From positions 1 to 32,616 of the forward strand of contig JABJGX010000053.1 of the NCBI GenBank assembly GCA_018662075.1: 32,616 nucleotides of DNA. Direction: 5' to 3'. The DNA comes from Candidatus Peregrinibacteria bacterium. GTDB taxonomy: Bacteria; Patescibacteriota; Gracilibacteria; Peribacterales; Peribacteraceae. Numbering within the stretch: the first letter of the stretch is position 1; each line of letters begins with the position of its first letter. The notes beneath the pieces were generated by a model. The model searched no databases. It worked only from the letters and a program-made list of their open reading frames with translations, and was not told where the DNA came from. Below are positions 10,013 through 19,401 of this stretch, piece after piece. The position numbers were made by a program, and so were the translations under genes.

Positions 10013-10059
10013 CATCCAACTCTTAATACTTATCCCTTAATACTTAATACTTTTATATC

Positions 10060-10512
10060 ATGGCAAAGCCAATCAAGAAGTACATCCCCGAGAATAGCGA
10101 CCCAGTGATCGAAAAGTTCATTAACTGTGTTATGCAAGCTGGAAAGAAGGCAACAGCCCGGCGTATCTTCTGGGATAGTATGGAAATCATCAAGACCCGA
10201 ACAAAAGATGCACCTCTAGAGGTGTTCAACAAAGCAATGCTTAACGTTACTCCTCTTGTAGAAGTTCGTCCAAAGCGTGTTGGAGGATCTGTGTATCAGG
10301 TTCCAATTGAAGTAAACCCAAAGCGTCAGCAGACTCTTGCTATTCGTTGGATCATTAAGGCAGCTCGTGACCGTAAAGGAATGCCTATGTGCCAGCGTCT
10401 CGCTACAGAATTACTTGAAGCTAGTACAGACCAAGGTGCTGCATTCAAGAAGAAGCAAGACGTGATCAGACAAGCTCAGGCAAACAAAGCCTTTGCTCAC
10501 TTGGCTCGATAA
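10060..10512 (+). CDS. rpsG: 30S ribosomal protein S7
   Basis: 150 aa; VIEKFINCVMQAGKKATARRIF...VEVRPKRVGGSVYQVPIEV...LAIRWIIKAAR. Confidence 0.98.
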   Translation: MAKPIKKYIPENSDPVIEKFINCVMQAGKKATARRIFWDSMEIIKTRTKDAPLEVFNKAMLNVTPLVEVRPKRVGGSVYQVPIEVNPKRQQTLAIRWIIKAARDRKGMPMCQRLATELLEASTDQGAAFKKKQDVIRQAQANKAFAHLAR

Positions 10513-10558
10513 TCGCGAAATTTTATACTTTCAATCCTAGCTCTAACCCTAATTAATC

Positions 10559-12673
10559 ATGGAACTCAAAAATGTACGAAATATTGGAATCATTGCTCAT
10601 ATCGATGCTGGTAAAACGACAACGACTGAGCGTGTTCTTTTCTACACAGGTGTCTCATACAAGATTGGAGAAGTTCATGATGGAGAAGCAACAATGGACT
10701 GGATGGAACAGGAGCAGGAGCGTGGTATTACAATTACGTCTGCTGCTACGCAGTGTCACTGGAAGGCTCCAGATGTCACAGGCGCAGAAGTAGATTGCAC
10801 AATTAACATTATCGATACACCAGGTCACGTAGACTTTACTGCAGAGGTAGAGCGATCACTTCGTGTGCTTGATGGAGGAGTTGCAGTATTCGATGGATCA
10901 CAAGGAGTAGAGCCACAAAGTGAAACTGTATGGCGTCAGGCTGATAAGTACGACGTTCCACGTATTGCTTTCGTTAATAAAATGGATAAAACAGGAGGAG
11001 ACTTCTACATGTCACTTGCCTCTATTCACGATCGTCTTTCAAAAGATGCAGTTGCAATTCAGCTTCCAATTGGTGAAGAGGGTGACTTCAACGGAATGGT
11101 AGACCTTGTTGAAAAGAAGGCGTACTTGTTCTCTGGAGTACACGGAGAGATCATCGAAGAAGTACCGATTCCAGCAGACCTAGAACAGAACGTTAACGAA
11201 TACCGAGCAACACTCATGGAGAAGGTTGCAGAGTGCGATGACGATCTTCTTGATGCATACCTAACAAATGGAGCACTGACCGATGAAGAGCTCATTAATG
11301 GACTTCGAAAAGGAACAGTCTCTGGAAAGCTCTACCCAGTTCTTTGTGGTTCATCCCTCAAGAACGTTGGTGTACAGAAAGTACTTGATGCTGTTGTTGC
11401 GTATCTTCCATGTCCATTGGACATTGGTTCTATTAAAGGTGTAAAGCCAGACTCTGAAGAAGTGGTTGAGCGCCGTCCATCAAATGATGAGCCTATGTCA
11501 GCTCTTGCATTTAAAATTGCTACTGATCCATACGTTGGAAAACTTACATTCGTCCGTGTGTACTCTGGAGTGCTAAAGTCTGGAAGTCACATCATCAATG
11601 CAACCCGTGATGGAAAAGAGCGAATCGGACGTATTGTAAAAATGCACGCTAACTCAAGAGAAGAAGTTCAAGAGATCCAAGCAGGAGACATCGCTGCGGT
11701 TATTGGACTCAAAGATACCAGGACCGGAGATACATTGTGCGACATCGGACAAGAGGTACAGCTTGAAAACATTACATTCGCAGAGCCAGTTATCTCTATC
11801 GCTGTAGAACCAAAGACAAAGCAAGACCAAGAAAAGATGGGAATGGCACTATCTAAGCTTTCAGAAGAAGATCCAACATTCCGCGTAAAGACTGACGATG
11901 AAACGGCTCAGACTATCATCTCTGGAATGGGAGAGCTTCACCTCGATATCATTGTTGACCGTATGAGGCGTGAGTTCAATGTAGAAACAACAGTAGGTCA
12001 GCCACAGGTTGCTTACCGTGAAACGATCCAAGAAGAAATTGACCATGAAGAGAAGTACTCTAAGCAGACTGGTGGACGCGGACAGTTCGGTCACGTTCAG
12101 TTCAAGCTTATCCCACAGGAACCAGGTAAGGGTTACGAGTTTGAGAGCACTGTTGTTGGAGGACGTATCCCACGTGAGTTCATTAACCCATGTGATAAGG
12201 GATTCCAAGAAGCTATGACCCGCGGTATTCTCGCTGGTTACCCAGTAGTTGATATCAAGGTAGAATTGTACGATGGTTCGTACCATGATGTGGACTCATC
12301 TGAAATGTCATTTAAAACAGTATCATCTATCGGATTCCGTGAAGCTGCGAAGAAAGCGAAGCCAGTGATCCTCGAACCAGTGATGAAAGTCGAAGTTGTA
12401 GTGCCTGAAGACTTCCTCGGAGACGTTATGGGAGACATTAGCTCTCGTCGCGGACTCATTAAGGAGCAGTCTGATCGTGGAACTGCGAAGGTGATTCAAG
12501 CAATCGTTCCTTTGGCTGCGATGTTTGGTTACGCAACTGAGCTTCGGTCTATGACACAGGGTCGTGCTAACTACTCAATGGAATTCGGACACTACGAAAA
12601 AGTTCCAAGCAACGTTGCAGAAGAGATCATCAAGAAACGTGGTGGTGGTGGATCTGACAAAGAAGAGAAGTAA
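10559..12673 (+). CDS. fusA: Elongation factor G
   Basis: 704 aa; [58 protein letters not shown]. Confidence 0.99.
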   Translation: MELKNVRNIGIIAHIDAGKTTTTERVLFYTGVSYKIGEVHDGEATMDWMEQEQERGITITSAATQCHWKAPDVTGAEVDCTINIIDTPGHVDFTAEVERSLRVLDGGVAVFDGSQGVEPQSETVWRQADKYDVPRIAFVNKMDKTGGDFYMSLASIHDRLSKDAVAIQLPIGEEGDFNGMVDLVEKKAYLFSGVHGEIIEEVPIPADLEQNVNEYRATLMEKVAECDDDLLDAYLTNGALTDEELINGLRKGTVSGKLYPVLCGSSLKNVGVQKVLDAVVAYLPCPLDIGSIKGVKPDSEEVVERRPSNDEPMSALAFKIATDPYVGKLTFVRVYSGVLKSGSHIINATRDGKERIGRIVKMHANSREEVQEIQAGDIAAVIGLKDTRTGDTLCDIGQEVQLENITFAEPVISIAVEPKTKQDQEKMGMALSKLSEEDPTFRVKTDDETAQTIISGMGELHLDIIVDRMRREFNVETTVGQPQVAYRETIQEEIDHEEKYSKQTGGRGQFGHVQFKLIPQEPGKGYEFESTVVGGRIPREFINPCDKGFQEAMTRGILAGYPVVDIKVELYDGSYHDVDSSEMSFKTVSSIGFREAAKKAKPVILEPVMKVEVVVPEDFLGDVMGDISSRRGLIKEQSDRGTAKVIQAIVPLAAMFGYATELRSMTQGRANYSMEFGHYEKVPSNVAEEIIKKRGGGGSDKEEK

Positions 12674-12690
12674 ACAGGTATACTCTTCCT

Positions 12691-13617
12691 ATGAACCACG
12701 AACACTTCATGCACCATTGCATTAGGCTTGCCCAAAAGGGCAGGGGACTTGTGGGTACAAACCCACTGGTAGGCTCTGTTCTTGTGCGTGATCAGAAGAT
12801 AATTGCTGAGGGTGTCTATATGGGAGCGAGAAAACCTCATGCAGAGCGAAAGTTACTTGAAAAACTTGATCAAAAAATTAGTACAGAAGATGTGCTTTAT
12901 GTAAACCTAGAGCCATGCTGTCACCATGGCAATACGCCTCCGTGTACAGACATTATTATAGAACGTGGAATACAGACAGTGGTAATCGGCATGAAAGACC
13001 CAGATGCTAGAGTAGCGGGGCAGGGGACAAAGACCTTGCAAGACGCAGGTATCAAAGTAATAGGACCAGTGCTCCCTGACCTTTGCCGAAGGCTAAACAG
13101 GGGATTTGTAAGCCTGAGAGAAAATAAGAGGCCGTACATCACGCTAAAGCGTGCACAGACAAAAGAGGGTGTCACTGCAAACATCGACGGAACAAAGCTG
13201 TGTATTACATCAGATGCTCAAAACATCTGGTCACATACATATCTTCGTACAACGCACGACGCTATTCTTGTAGGGGTGCAGACAGTGATTGTCGACAATC
13301 CAGAGCTCACCATTCGACATACTCCTGAAGTGGACATTCTTCAGCCTATTAAAATCATTCTTGATCCAGATCTGCGGATTCCACACGATGCAAAGCTTAT
13401 AGATAGTAATACCATTATTATTACCAAAGAAGAGGCTCAACCTATCGGTGAGGCTCTAGTAGTAACAGTGTCAATTATTAATGACCACTTTGATTTTGAT
13501 GCTCTATGGAAAATAGTACCGAGCATCAGTTCTATCCTTGTAGAAGGTGGACAGAAGACATGGGATATGTTCACCGATGCTGGTTGTATAGATGAAGAGG
13601 TTATCCTTATAGGCTAG
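12691..13617 (+). CDS. ribD: Riboflavin biosynthesis deaminase/reductase RibD, C-terminally short
   Basis: HAE...PCCHHGNTPPC deaminase zinc site; RPYITLKRAQTKEGVTA and ILVEGGQKTWDMFTDAGCIDEEVILIG* reductase domain ending early. Confidence 0.9.
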   Translation: MNHEHFMHHCIRLAQKGRGLVGTNPLVGSVLVRDQKIIAEGVYMGARKPHAERKLLEKLDQKISTEDVLYVNLEPCCHHGNTPPCTDIIIERGIQTVVIGMKDPDARVAGQGTKTLQDAGIKVIGPVLPDLCRRLNRGFVSLRENKRPYITLKRAQTKEGVTANIDGTKLCITSDAQNIWSHTYLRTTHDAILVGVQTVIVDNPELTIRHTPEVDILQPIKIILDPDLRIPHDAKLIDSNTIIITKEEAQPIGEALVVTVSIINDHFDFDALWKIVPSISSILVEGGQKTWDMFTDAGCIDEEVILIG

Positions 13618-13620
13618 GGC

Positions 13621-14733
13621 TTACTTCGCTTCAAACTTCAGGAAGTTTGTACTAAACTTCTTATTCTTCTTTGCACCATTGCTGAGAATAATCTCTAGGT
13701 CATTTTTCGTAAGCTTGACTCCTTTACCAATCTTATCATCAATGCCTTTACTTGTTGGACCCCCTCCAAAAAATGGAGATTCCTCATAATGAACCTTGGC
13801 ATCAACGCTCACGGTTGATCCAGTCCATGTTGCCTTTGCAATCTCTGCTTTTTTAATAGATCTGTTCTTGCCAGTAAGAAGGCTCTTACTGGTATAGAGT
13901 CCTTTTGTAACATCTGTTGGTGTAATTGCATACGTAAGGGTATTGATTTTTACACCACCTGGAAGGAAAGTAATGTCCATAGCCTTTCCGTCGTATTCAA
14001 TACTAGTCTTCTTCATAAGGCTAGAATTTGCTGGAGGCGTCTTTTTAAGCTTTGGACTTATAGGAACAACTGGTGCCTTTACGGTCTTTTTTGCTGAGCC
14101 TTTTGCTGCAGCATCTTTCGGAGCAAACTTTGTAGCAGCCCAGCCGAGCAGTCCTAGTATTCCTACAGTCTTTAATGTTCTCTTGATGAATGAATCATCT
14201 TTCTTAAGCGATACTTTATCCAGTATCCATTGGGATGCCTTGTAGACCCCAAGGCCAAGGGTAGCAAGGCCGATACCGTGCATGATGCGCACTCCAGGAG
14301 TTTGTGTTCCATCTTTATTGGTGACGATATCCCATTCTTTGCCGAGGTATCCTTGTATCTGGGAAACAACATTCGAAGATTTCTTGGGTGATGCAGTCTT
14401 GGATTTTGGCTTTGCAGGTGCAGCCGCTTTTTTCTTTACGACAGGAGCTGTTTTCACCTTTGGCTTCACTGGAGCTTTTGGCGCAACAGAGAGTTGACCC
14501 TTCAGTGTATTCAGCTTTGCACGCACTGCAGCATTTTGCTTTTTTAAGGCGAGTGCTTTATCTATAGAGGCTTTGAGCCGGGCTTTATACGGGGCTGGTA
14601 ATGACTCGATTAGTTTAGGATCAGCCATAATGACATCCAGCAGATCTTTTGCGATATTTCCTCCGGTGACTTCTGTTTCAAATTTATCGACGTTTGCTTT
14701 GAGTGTTGTAAGAGTATCCATGACTGGGAGCAT
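13621..14733 (-). CDS. Hypothetical Lys/Ala/Pro-rich protein with probable central membrane segments
   Basis: ORF 13621..14790; likely start MLPVMDTL (14733) or MDTL (14721). KPKVKTAPVVKKKAAAPAKPKSK linker; hydrophobic 'IGLATLGLGVY' and 'VGILGLLGWAATKF'. Confidence 0.7.
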   Translation of the reverse strand: MLPVMDTLTTLKANVDKFETEVTGGNIAKDLLDVIMADPKLIESLPAPYKARLKASIDKALALKKQNAAVRAKLNTLKGQLSVAPKAPVKPKVKTAPVVKKKAAAPAKPKSKTASPKKSSNVVSQIQGYLGKEWDIVTNKDGTQTPGVRIMHGIGLATLGLGVYKASQWILDKVSLKKDDSFIKRTLKTVGILGLLGWAATKFAPKDAAAKGSAKKTVKAPVVPISPKLKKTPPANSSLMKKTSIEYDGKAMDITFLPGGVKINTLTYAITPTDVTKGLYTSKSLLTGKNRSIKKAEIAKATWTGSTVSVDAKVHYEESPFFGGGPTSKGIDDKIGKGVKLTKNDLEIILSNGAKKNKKFSTNFLKFEAK

Positions 14734-14757
14734 ACCAAAGATATGCACACAAAGAAA

Positions 14758-14783
14758 ACCTGCTGTGCAATCGCACAGCAGGT
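14758..14783 (-). terminator. Rho-independent terminator downstream of the small lipoprotein gene
   Basis: Minus strand ACCTGCTGTGC-GATT-GCACAGCAGGT then TTTTCTTT; 11-bp stem. Confidence 0.85.
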
Positions 14784-14807
14784 CAGTCACTCATAATCTC
14801 CCTTCGG

Positions 14808-14972
14808 CTATTCCTTCTTTGTAGTTGGTGTAAATGATACAGCAACCACACCAGAACCGCAGTCCATGTCTCTATTTCCACCAATGTAGTGCACCCCATC
14901 AAATGTGAATGGTGCGGCACAGCCCGTAAAAGCAGAAACAACAACGATCAAAAGAAAAGCGATACGTAACAT
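14808..14972 (-). CDS. Small (54 aa) putative lipoprotein, absent from ORF track
   Basis: MLRIAFLLIVVVSAFTGCAAPFTFDGVHYIGGNRDMDCGSGVVAVSFTPTTKKE*; AFTGC lipobox-like site; AAGGAG SD upstream; consensus promoter and terminator flank it. Confidence 0.8.
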   Translation of the reverse strand: MLRIAFLLIVVVSAFTGCAAPFTFDGVHYIGGNRDMDCGSGVVAVSFTPTTKKE

Positions 14973-15006
14973 TTTCCTGGTCTCCTTACCACTAGAATGA
15001 GCAAAT

Positions 15007-15024
15007 CTGTACTTCCAAGTACAG
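15007..15024. promoter_or_regulatory. Perfect inverted repeat just downstream of the lipoprotein promoter (operator or 5' mRNA hairpin)
   Basis: CTGTACTT-CC-AAGTACAG. Confidence 0.5.
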
Positions 15025-15035
15025 AACTAAACAGT

Positions 15036-15063
15036 ATTATATACATTTCTTTTAATATGTCAA
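15036..15063 (-). promoter_or_regulatory. Perfect-consensus sigma70 promoter, TTGACA-N16-TATAAT
   Basis: Plus strand ATTATA 15036-15041 and TGTCAA 15058-15063. Confidence 0.85.
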
Positions 15064-15065
15064 TG

Positions 15066-15740
15066 TTAGCTAATCTTCTTTAAAATAGCCTCTCCGAGTC
15101 GCATTATGCGTCCTTTGGCACGATGCTTCACAGGGGCTTTGCCGGTCTTATGATAGGTTTCTACCACTTCTGCAAAGCGGTACCCTTGTTCTCTTAGGCT
15201 CGCGAGAGACTTCGGCCTTTTGTCGACCACAAGCTCAAAATTTCCACTGCCAGCAGTGCATCTCCCTTCAAAATGATGTCCGATGTACGAGCCGCCAAAA
15301 TACTGTAGTGACTCCGGAAGGTGACTCGAAGTCTTCTGCATCATCCCTTTCCATGCAGGAAGTGGAGCTCCGCCAGTGTGGATCAAGTAAAATGGCTTAC
15401 CATTCAGCGTTCCCTTAGTACGCGTTTCGTCCAAGGCAAAGCTTCCCATCCGGTCGACAAAGTTTTTGAGGCGAGCAGGAATGGAAAAGTTCCAAATGGG
15501 GCATGCAAATACAAAGCCAGAAGCATCCTCCATAAGCTTTTGTAATTCACAGAAGTCTTCTTCTGTACGGCACTGTGGGTCGTAGTCATCGACAGTGAAA
15601 TATTCCAGGTTCATGTCTTTCAGTCTTCTTTTATGTGAAGTCATGCCTTGCACCTGCTCGGCACCTTGAATAAAGGCATCTGCAAGCGCATTGCTATTAC
15701 TTGGTTCGTTACTGCCACCAACAAGGACAAAGATATTCAT
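15066..15740 (-). CDS. Flavodoxin-fold NAD(P)H-dependent FMN reductase / quinone reductase-like
   Basis: MNIFVLVGGSNEPSNSNALADAFIQGA..., FVFACPIWNFSIPARLKNFVDRMGSFAL, GKPFYLIHTGGAP. Confidence 0.85.
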   Translation of the reverse strand: MNIFVLVGGSNEPSNSNALADAFIQGAEQVQGMTSHKRRLKDMNLEYFTVDDYDPQCRTEEDFCELQKLMEDASGFVFACPIWNFSIPARLKNFVDRMGSFALDETRTKGTLNGKPFYLIHTGGAPLPAWKGMMQKTSSHLPESLQYFGGSYIGHHFEGRCTAGSGNFELVVDKRPKSLASLREQGYRFAEVVETYHKTGKAPVKHRAKGRIMRLGEAILKKIS

Positions 15741-15746
15741 GAAATC

Positions 15747-15752
15747 ATGATA
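15747..15752 (-). promoter_or_regulatory. Extended -10 (TGCTATCAT) 6 nt upstream of the flavodoxin-fold gene ATG
   Basis: Minus strand TGC-TATCAT-GATTTC-ATG. Confidence 0.45.
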
Positions 15753-15934
15753 GCAGAAAATATTCGACGTACTGTAATACAGTTCGCCAAAGATTCACTT
15801 TACCAGTTATAAGTTTTGTATCCTGACATGACCATTTTCATACACATGGTTGTCTGCTACAATTGCTTCCTTCTTTAAATGAGAAAGGAAATTATCCGAT
15901 GTTGACAATGTCTAATGACTGTTCGTAGTAGCAG

Positions 15935-15963
15935 TTGACCATCGGTCTACAATACAATATCTT
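15935..15963 (+). promoter_or_regulatory. Candidate nrdJ promoter, TTGACC-N17-TATCTT
   Basis: TTGACC 15935-15940; TATCTT 15958-15963, overlapping NrdR-like box 1. Confidence 0.5.
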
Positions 15964-15967
15964 GTGT
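15952..15967 (+). promoter_or_regulatory. NrdR box-like site 1
   Basis: ATACAATATCTTGTGT vs ACACWATATATWGTGT: 14/16 positions. Confidence 0.7.
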
Positions 15968-15983
15968 TGTTGTAGGCCAAGTG

Positions 15984-15999
15984 ACACCAGATAGTGTGT
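15984..15999 (+). promoter_or_regulatory. NrdR box-like site 2
   Basis: ACACCAGATAGTGTGT vs ACACWATATATWGTGT: 13/16 positions; 32 bp from site 1. Confidence 0.65.
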
Positions 16000-16031
16000 C
16001 GAATCATTATACACCACCCCACCCCACCACC

Positions 16032-19000
16032 ATGAACCCAACTGCCGCGTCGACAGACTCCTCTTCTATTCAGTCTCCAGTATCTGCAAAGTTAGGTAAT
16101 GGGTTAAGTGTAGAACGCTTGTTTACGAACCCCGGTAGCGATCCCCTAGAGCTTGTAACATATGACAGACGTACAAGTCGTATTCAGAACACAGATGGGT
16201 CTATTGTTTTCGAGATGGAGGACGCAGAGATTCCAAAAGATTGGTCGCAGGTGGCAACAGATATTGTTGTGAGTAAGTATTTCCGTAAGGCGGGTGTTCC
16301 ACAATACGACGAACAAGGGAATGTAATACAAGACGAGAAAGGGAACATGGTCACAGGTCCAGAACGAAGCGTAAAGCAAGTGGTACGAAGGCTTGCTGGT
16401 TGTTGGAGGCACTGGGGGCAGCAGCACGGTTACTTTGCCACCCCTCAAGATGCACAAACATTTGAAGATGAACTCAGTCACATGCTGGTACATCAAATGG
16501 CAGCACCGAATAGTCCGCAGTGGTTTAACACTGGTCTTCACTATGCGTACGGCATTACAGGAGTCCCTCAGGGGCATTACTTCTGCGAGCCAGCTACTGG
16601 AGAGGTGAAAAGAAGTGAAGATGCATACACACATCCTCAGCCTCATGCCTGCTTCATTCAATCTGTTGATGACGACATGGTAAATGAAGGAGGAATCATG
16701 GACTTATGGGTACGAGAGGCTAGACTATTTAAGTTTGGATCTGGTACTGGAACTAACTTTAGTAATCTTCGCGGAGCAGGCGAGCCACTAAGTGGAGGAG
16801 GACAGAGCTCTGGTCTTATGAGCTTTTTGAAGATTGGAGATAGGGCAGCAGGTGCCATAAAGTCTGGAGGAACAACACGTAGAGCCGCTAAAATGGTTTG
16901 TTTGGATCTTAATCACCCAGATATTGAAGAATTCCTTAATTGGAAGGTGAGTGAGGAGAAGAAAGTCGCCGCTATGGCAAAGGCAGGATACGATACAGAT
17001 TTTAACGGAGAAGCGTACGCAACAGTGTCTGGTCAAAACTCAAATAATTCTATTCGTATCGACCACGATTTCTTCGGTTCTGTAGAAAAGGATGGCAACT
17101 ACAACCTCTACTGGAGAACAGAGCTTAAAAAGGCAGAGAAGGAAGAGCGAGAGCCTGAAGCGTGCAAAACACTTCGCTCACGTGATCTTTGGGATCAGAT
17201 TGGATATGCAGCATGGGCTTGCGCAGACCCAGGGTTGCAGTATGACACCACGATTAACGACTGGCATACATGCCCGAATGATGGACGTATTAATGCGAGT
17301 AATCCTTGTAGTGAATATATGTTCCTCGATAATACTGCATGCAACCTTGCGTCTATTAACCTTATGAAGTTCTACGACGAAGAGCATGGAACATTTGAGG
17401 TAGATAAGTTCAAGCATGCTGTACGCATCTGGACAATGGTTCTAGAGATCTCTGTCCTTATGGCACAGTTTCCCAGTAAAGAAATTGCAGAGCTGAGTTA
17501 TAAATACCGAACACTGGGACTTGGATATGCAAACCTCGGAGCAGTGCTTATGCGTATGGGGATCTCGTACGACTCTAAGCTTGGTCGTGCAATGTGTGGC
17601 TCTATTACTGCTATATTAACAGGACAGTCTTATGCAACATCTGCAGAAATGGCAGAGCAGCTAGGGACATTTGCTGGATATGAAAGTAATAAAAACGATA
17701 TGCTTCGTGTCATTCGAAACCACAGAAGAGCTGCGTATGATGCTCCAGACTCGGAGTATGAGAAGCTGCACGTACAGCCAGTAGGTATTGACCAGAATGT
17801 CTGTCCAGAATATTTATTGCAGTCAGCAAAAGAATGTTGGGATAGAGCGTTGGCACTCGGGGAAAAGCATGGATACCGAAATGCACAGTCAACCGTTATT
17901 GCTCCAACAGGAACTATCGGACTGCTTATGGACTGTGATACCACAGGAGTAGAGCCAGATTTCGCCCTCGTAAAATTTAAGAAGCTTGCCGGTGGTGGAT
18001 ACATGAAGATCGCAAACCAGTCTGTCTTGCCTGCGCTGCAAAACCTTAAGTACTCAGAGGTTGAAGTAGACGACATAATGAAATACGTTATGGGAACGCT
18101 TACCCTTAAAGGTGCACCGCACATTAATCGCGAATCTCTACTAAAGAAGGGGTGTTCGAACCAAGACATTGCAAATATTGAACAGAAATTACCTGGAGTA
18201 TTCGAATTATCATTCATCTTTAACAAGTGGACACTAGGAGAGCAAACTATGAAAAGCCTCGGGTTTAGCCCAGAGCAGATTGCAGATGAGAACCTCAATA
18301 TCCTAAAAGAGCTTGGGTTTAGCGAAGACCAGATAGACCAGGCAAATACCTACATCTGTGGACATATGACCGTTGAAGGTGCGCCGCACCTCAAGATAGA
18401 GCACCTTTCTGTTTTTGACTGTGCTAACAAGTGTGGAAAGATTGGAAGTCGCTACATCCATGCAGAGGGGCACATTCGTATGATGGCTGCAGCTCAACCG
18501 TTTATCTCTGGTGCTATTTCAAAGACCATTAATCTACCAAATGAAGCAACGGTAGAAGATATCAAAAATGCATACTTCCTCAGCTGGCAGTTGTGCCTGA
18601 AGGCGAATGCACTCTACAGAGATGGTTCGAAGATGAGCCAGGCCCTTAGTAATAAGTCAGATAGTAAAGAGGATGACAAGACTGAAACTGTCGTAGAAAC
18701 AAAGATTGTTGAAAAGATCGTAATAAAAGAAGCTCCTCGCCGTCGCAAGCTTCCAGATGAGCGTATGTCTATCACGCATAAGTTCTCTGTCGCTGGCCAC
18801 GAAGGATACCTGCACGTTGGAATGTACGAAGATGGAACACCAGGGGAGATTTTCATCAAAATGAGCAAAGAAGGCTCAACGCTCTCTGGTGTCATGGACA
18901 CACTTGCACTCAGCTTGTCTATGAACCTTCAGTATGGCGTTCCTCTTGAGGTACTCTGCGATAAACTTGTTCATACACGTTTCGAACCGATGGGTATGAC

Positions 19001-19397
19001 CATCAACAAAGAGATTCCAATGGTAAAGAGTCTGATGGACTACCTAGGTCGATGGTTTGCACTGAAGTTCCTTCCGAAGGAGAAGGCAAAGCAGTTCCAC
19101 AACGGAGAGCTTGTCGAGAAGGCATATGCAACAGGGACAAAGAGTAAGGATGCATTTGCAATGCGACTTCCAGTAGTCGATGAAGGCGCTGCAGCTGCGC
19201 ATAGTGCAGCCCCAGTTGCAGATGAACAGCATGTAGAAATTGAAGACGGCGTCGACGCCATTGAAAGTAAGCTTGAAAAAGCAAAGCAGCACGGATACAC
19301 GGGTTCTATTTGTACGGAGTGTGGAAGTACAAAGATGAAACGTAACGGCTCGTGTGAGCTGTGTCTAGACTGTGGAGGTACTTCCGGGTGTAGTTAG
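16032..19397 (+). CDS. nrdJ: Adenosylcobalamin-dependent (class II) ribonucleoside-diphosphate reductase
   Basis: SPQWFNTG, HACFIQSVDDDM, LFKFGSGTGTNFSNLRG, NPCSEYMFLDNTACNLASINL, APTGTIGLLMDCDTTGVEPDFALVKFKKLAGGG, C-terminal CxxC region. Start at MNPTAAS chosen since 15981 start would overlap the regulatory region. Confidence 0.97.
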   Translation: MNPTAASTDSSSIQSPVSAKLGNGLSVERLFTNPGSDPLELVTYDRRTSRIQNTDGSIVFEMEDAEIPKDWSQVATDIVVSKYFRKAGVPQYDEQGNVIQDEKGNMVTGPERSVKQVVRRLAGCWRHWGQQHGYFATPQDAQTFEDELSHMLVHQMAAPNSPQWFNTGLHYAYGITGVPQGHYFCEPATGEVKRSEDAYTHPQPHACFIQSVDDDMVNEGGIMDLWVREARLFKFGSGTGTNFSNLRGAGEPLSGGGQSSGLMSFLKIGDRAAGAIKSGGTTRRAAKMVCLDLNHPDIEEFLNWKVSEEKKVAAMAKAGYDTDFNGEAYATVSGQNSNNSIRIDHDFFGSVEKDGNYNLYWRTELKKAEKEEREPEACKTLRSRDLWDQIGYAAWACADPGLQYDTTINDWHTCPNDGRINASNPCSEYMFLDNTACNLASINLMKFYDEEHGTFEVDKFKHAVRIWTMVLEISVLMAQFPSKEIAELSYKYRTLGLGYANLGAVLMRMGISYDSKLGRAMCGSITAILTGQSYATSAEMAEQLGTFAGYESNKNDMLRVIRNHRRAAYDAPDSEYEKLHVQPVGIDQNVCPEYLLQSAKECWDRALALGEKHGYRNAQSTVIAPTGTIGLLMDCDTTGVEPDFALVKFKKLAGGGYMKIANQSVLPALQNLKYSEVEVDDIMKYVMGTLTLKGAPHINRESLLKKGCSNQDIANIEQKLPGVFELSFIFNKWTLGEQTMKSLGFSPEQIADENLNILKELGFSEDQIDQANTYICGHMTVEGAPHLKIEHLSVFDCANKCGKIGSRYIHAEGHIRMMAAAQPFISGAISKTINLPNEATVEDIKNAYFLSWQLCLKANALYRDGSKMSQALSNKSDSKEDDKTETVVETKIVEKIVIKEAPRRRKLPDERMSITHKFSVAGHEGYLHVGMYEDGTPGEIFIKMSKEGSTLSGVMDTLALSLSMNLQYGVPLEVLCDKLVHTRFEPMGMTINKEIPMVKSLMDYLGRWFALKFLPKEKAKQFHNGELVEKAYATGTKSKDAFAMRLPVVDEGAAAAHSAAPVADEQHVEIEDGVDAIESKLEKAKQHGYTGSICTECGSTKMKRNGSCELCLDCGGTSGCS

Positions 19398-19401
19398 GGT
19401 T

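Noticed and set aside
15741-16031. Cobalamin riboswitch upstream of the B12-dependent nrdJ
   Set aside because: The AGGCCAAGTGACACC stretch only loosely resembles a B12 box and I see no surrounding conserved core; the NrdR sites explain the region better.
17630-18298. 222-aa minus-strand ORF inside nrdJ
   Set aside because: Antisense shadow of nrdJ; no family signal.
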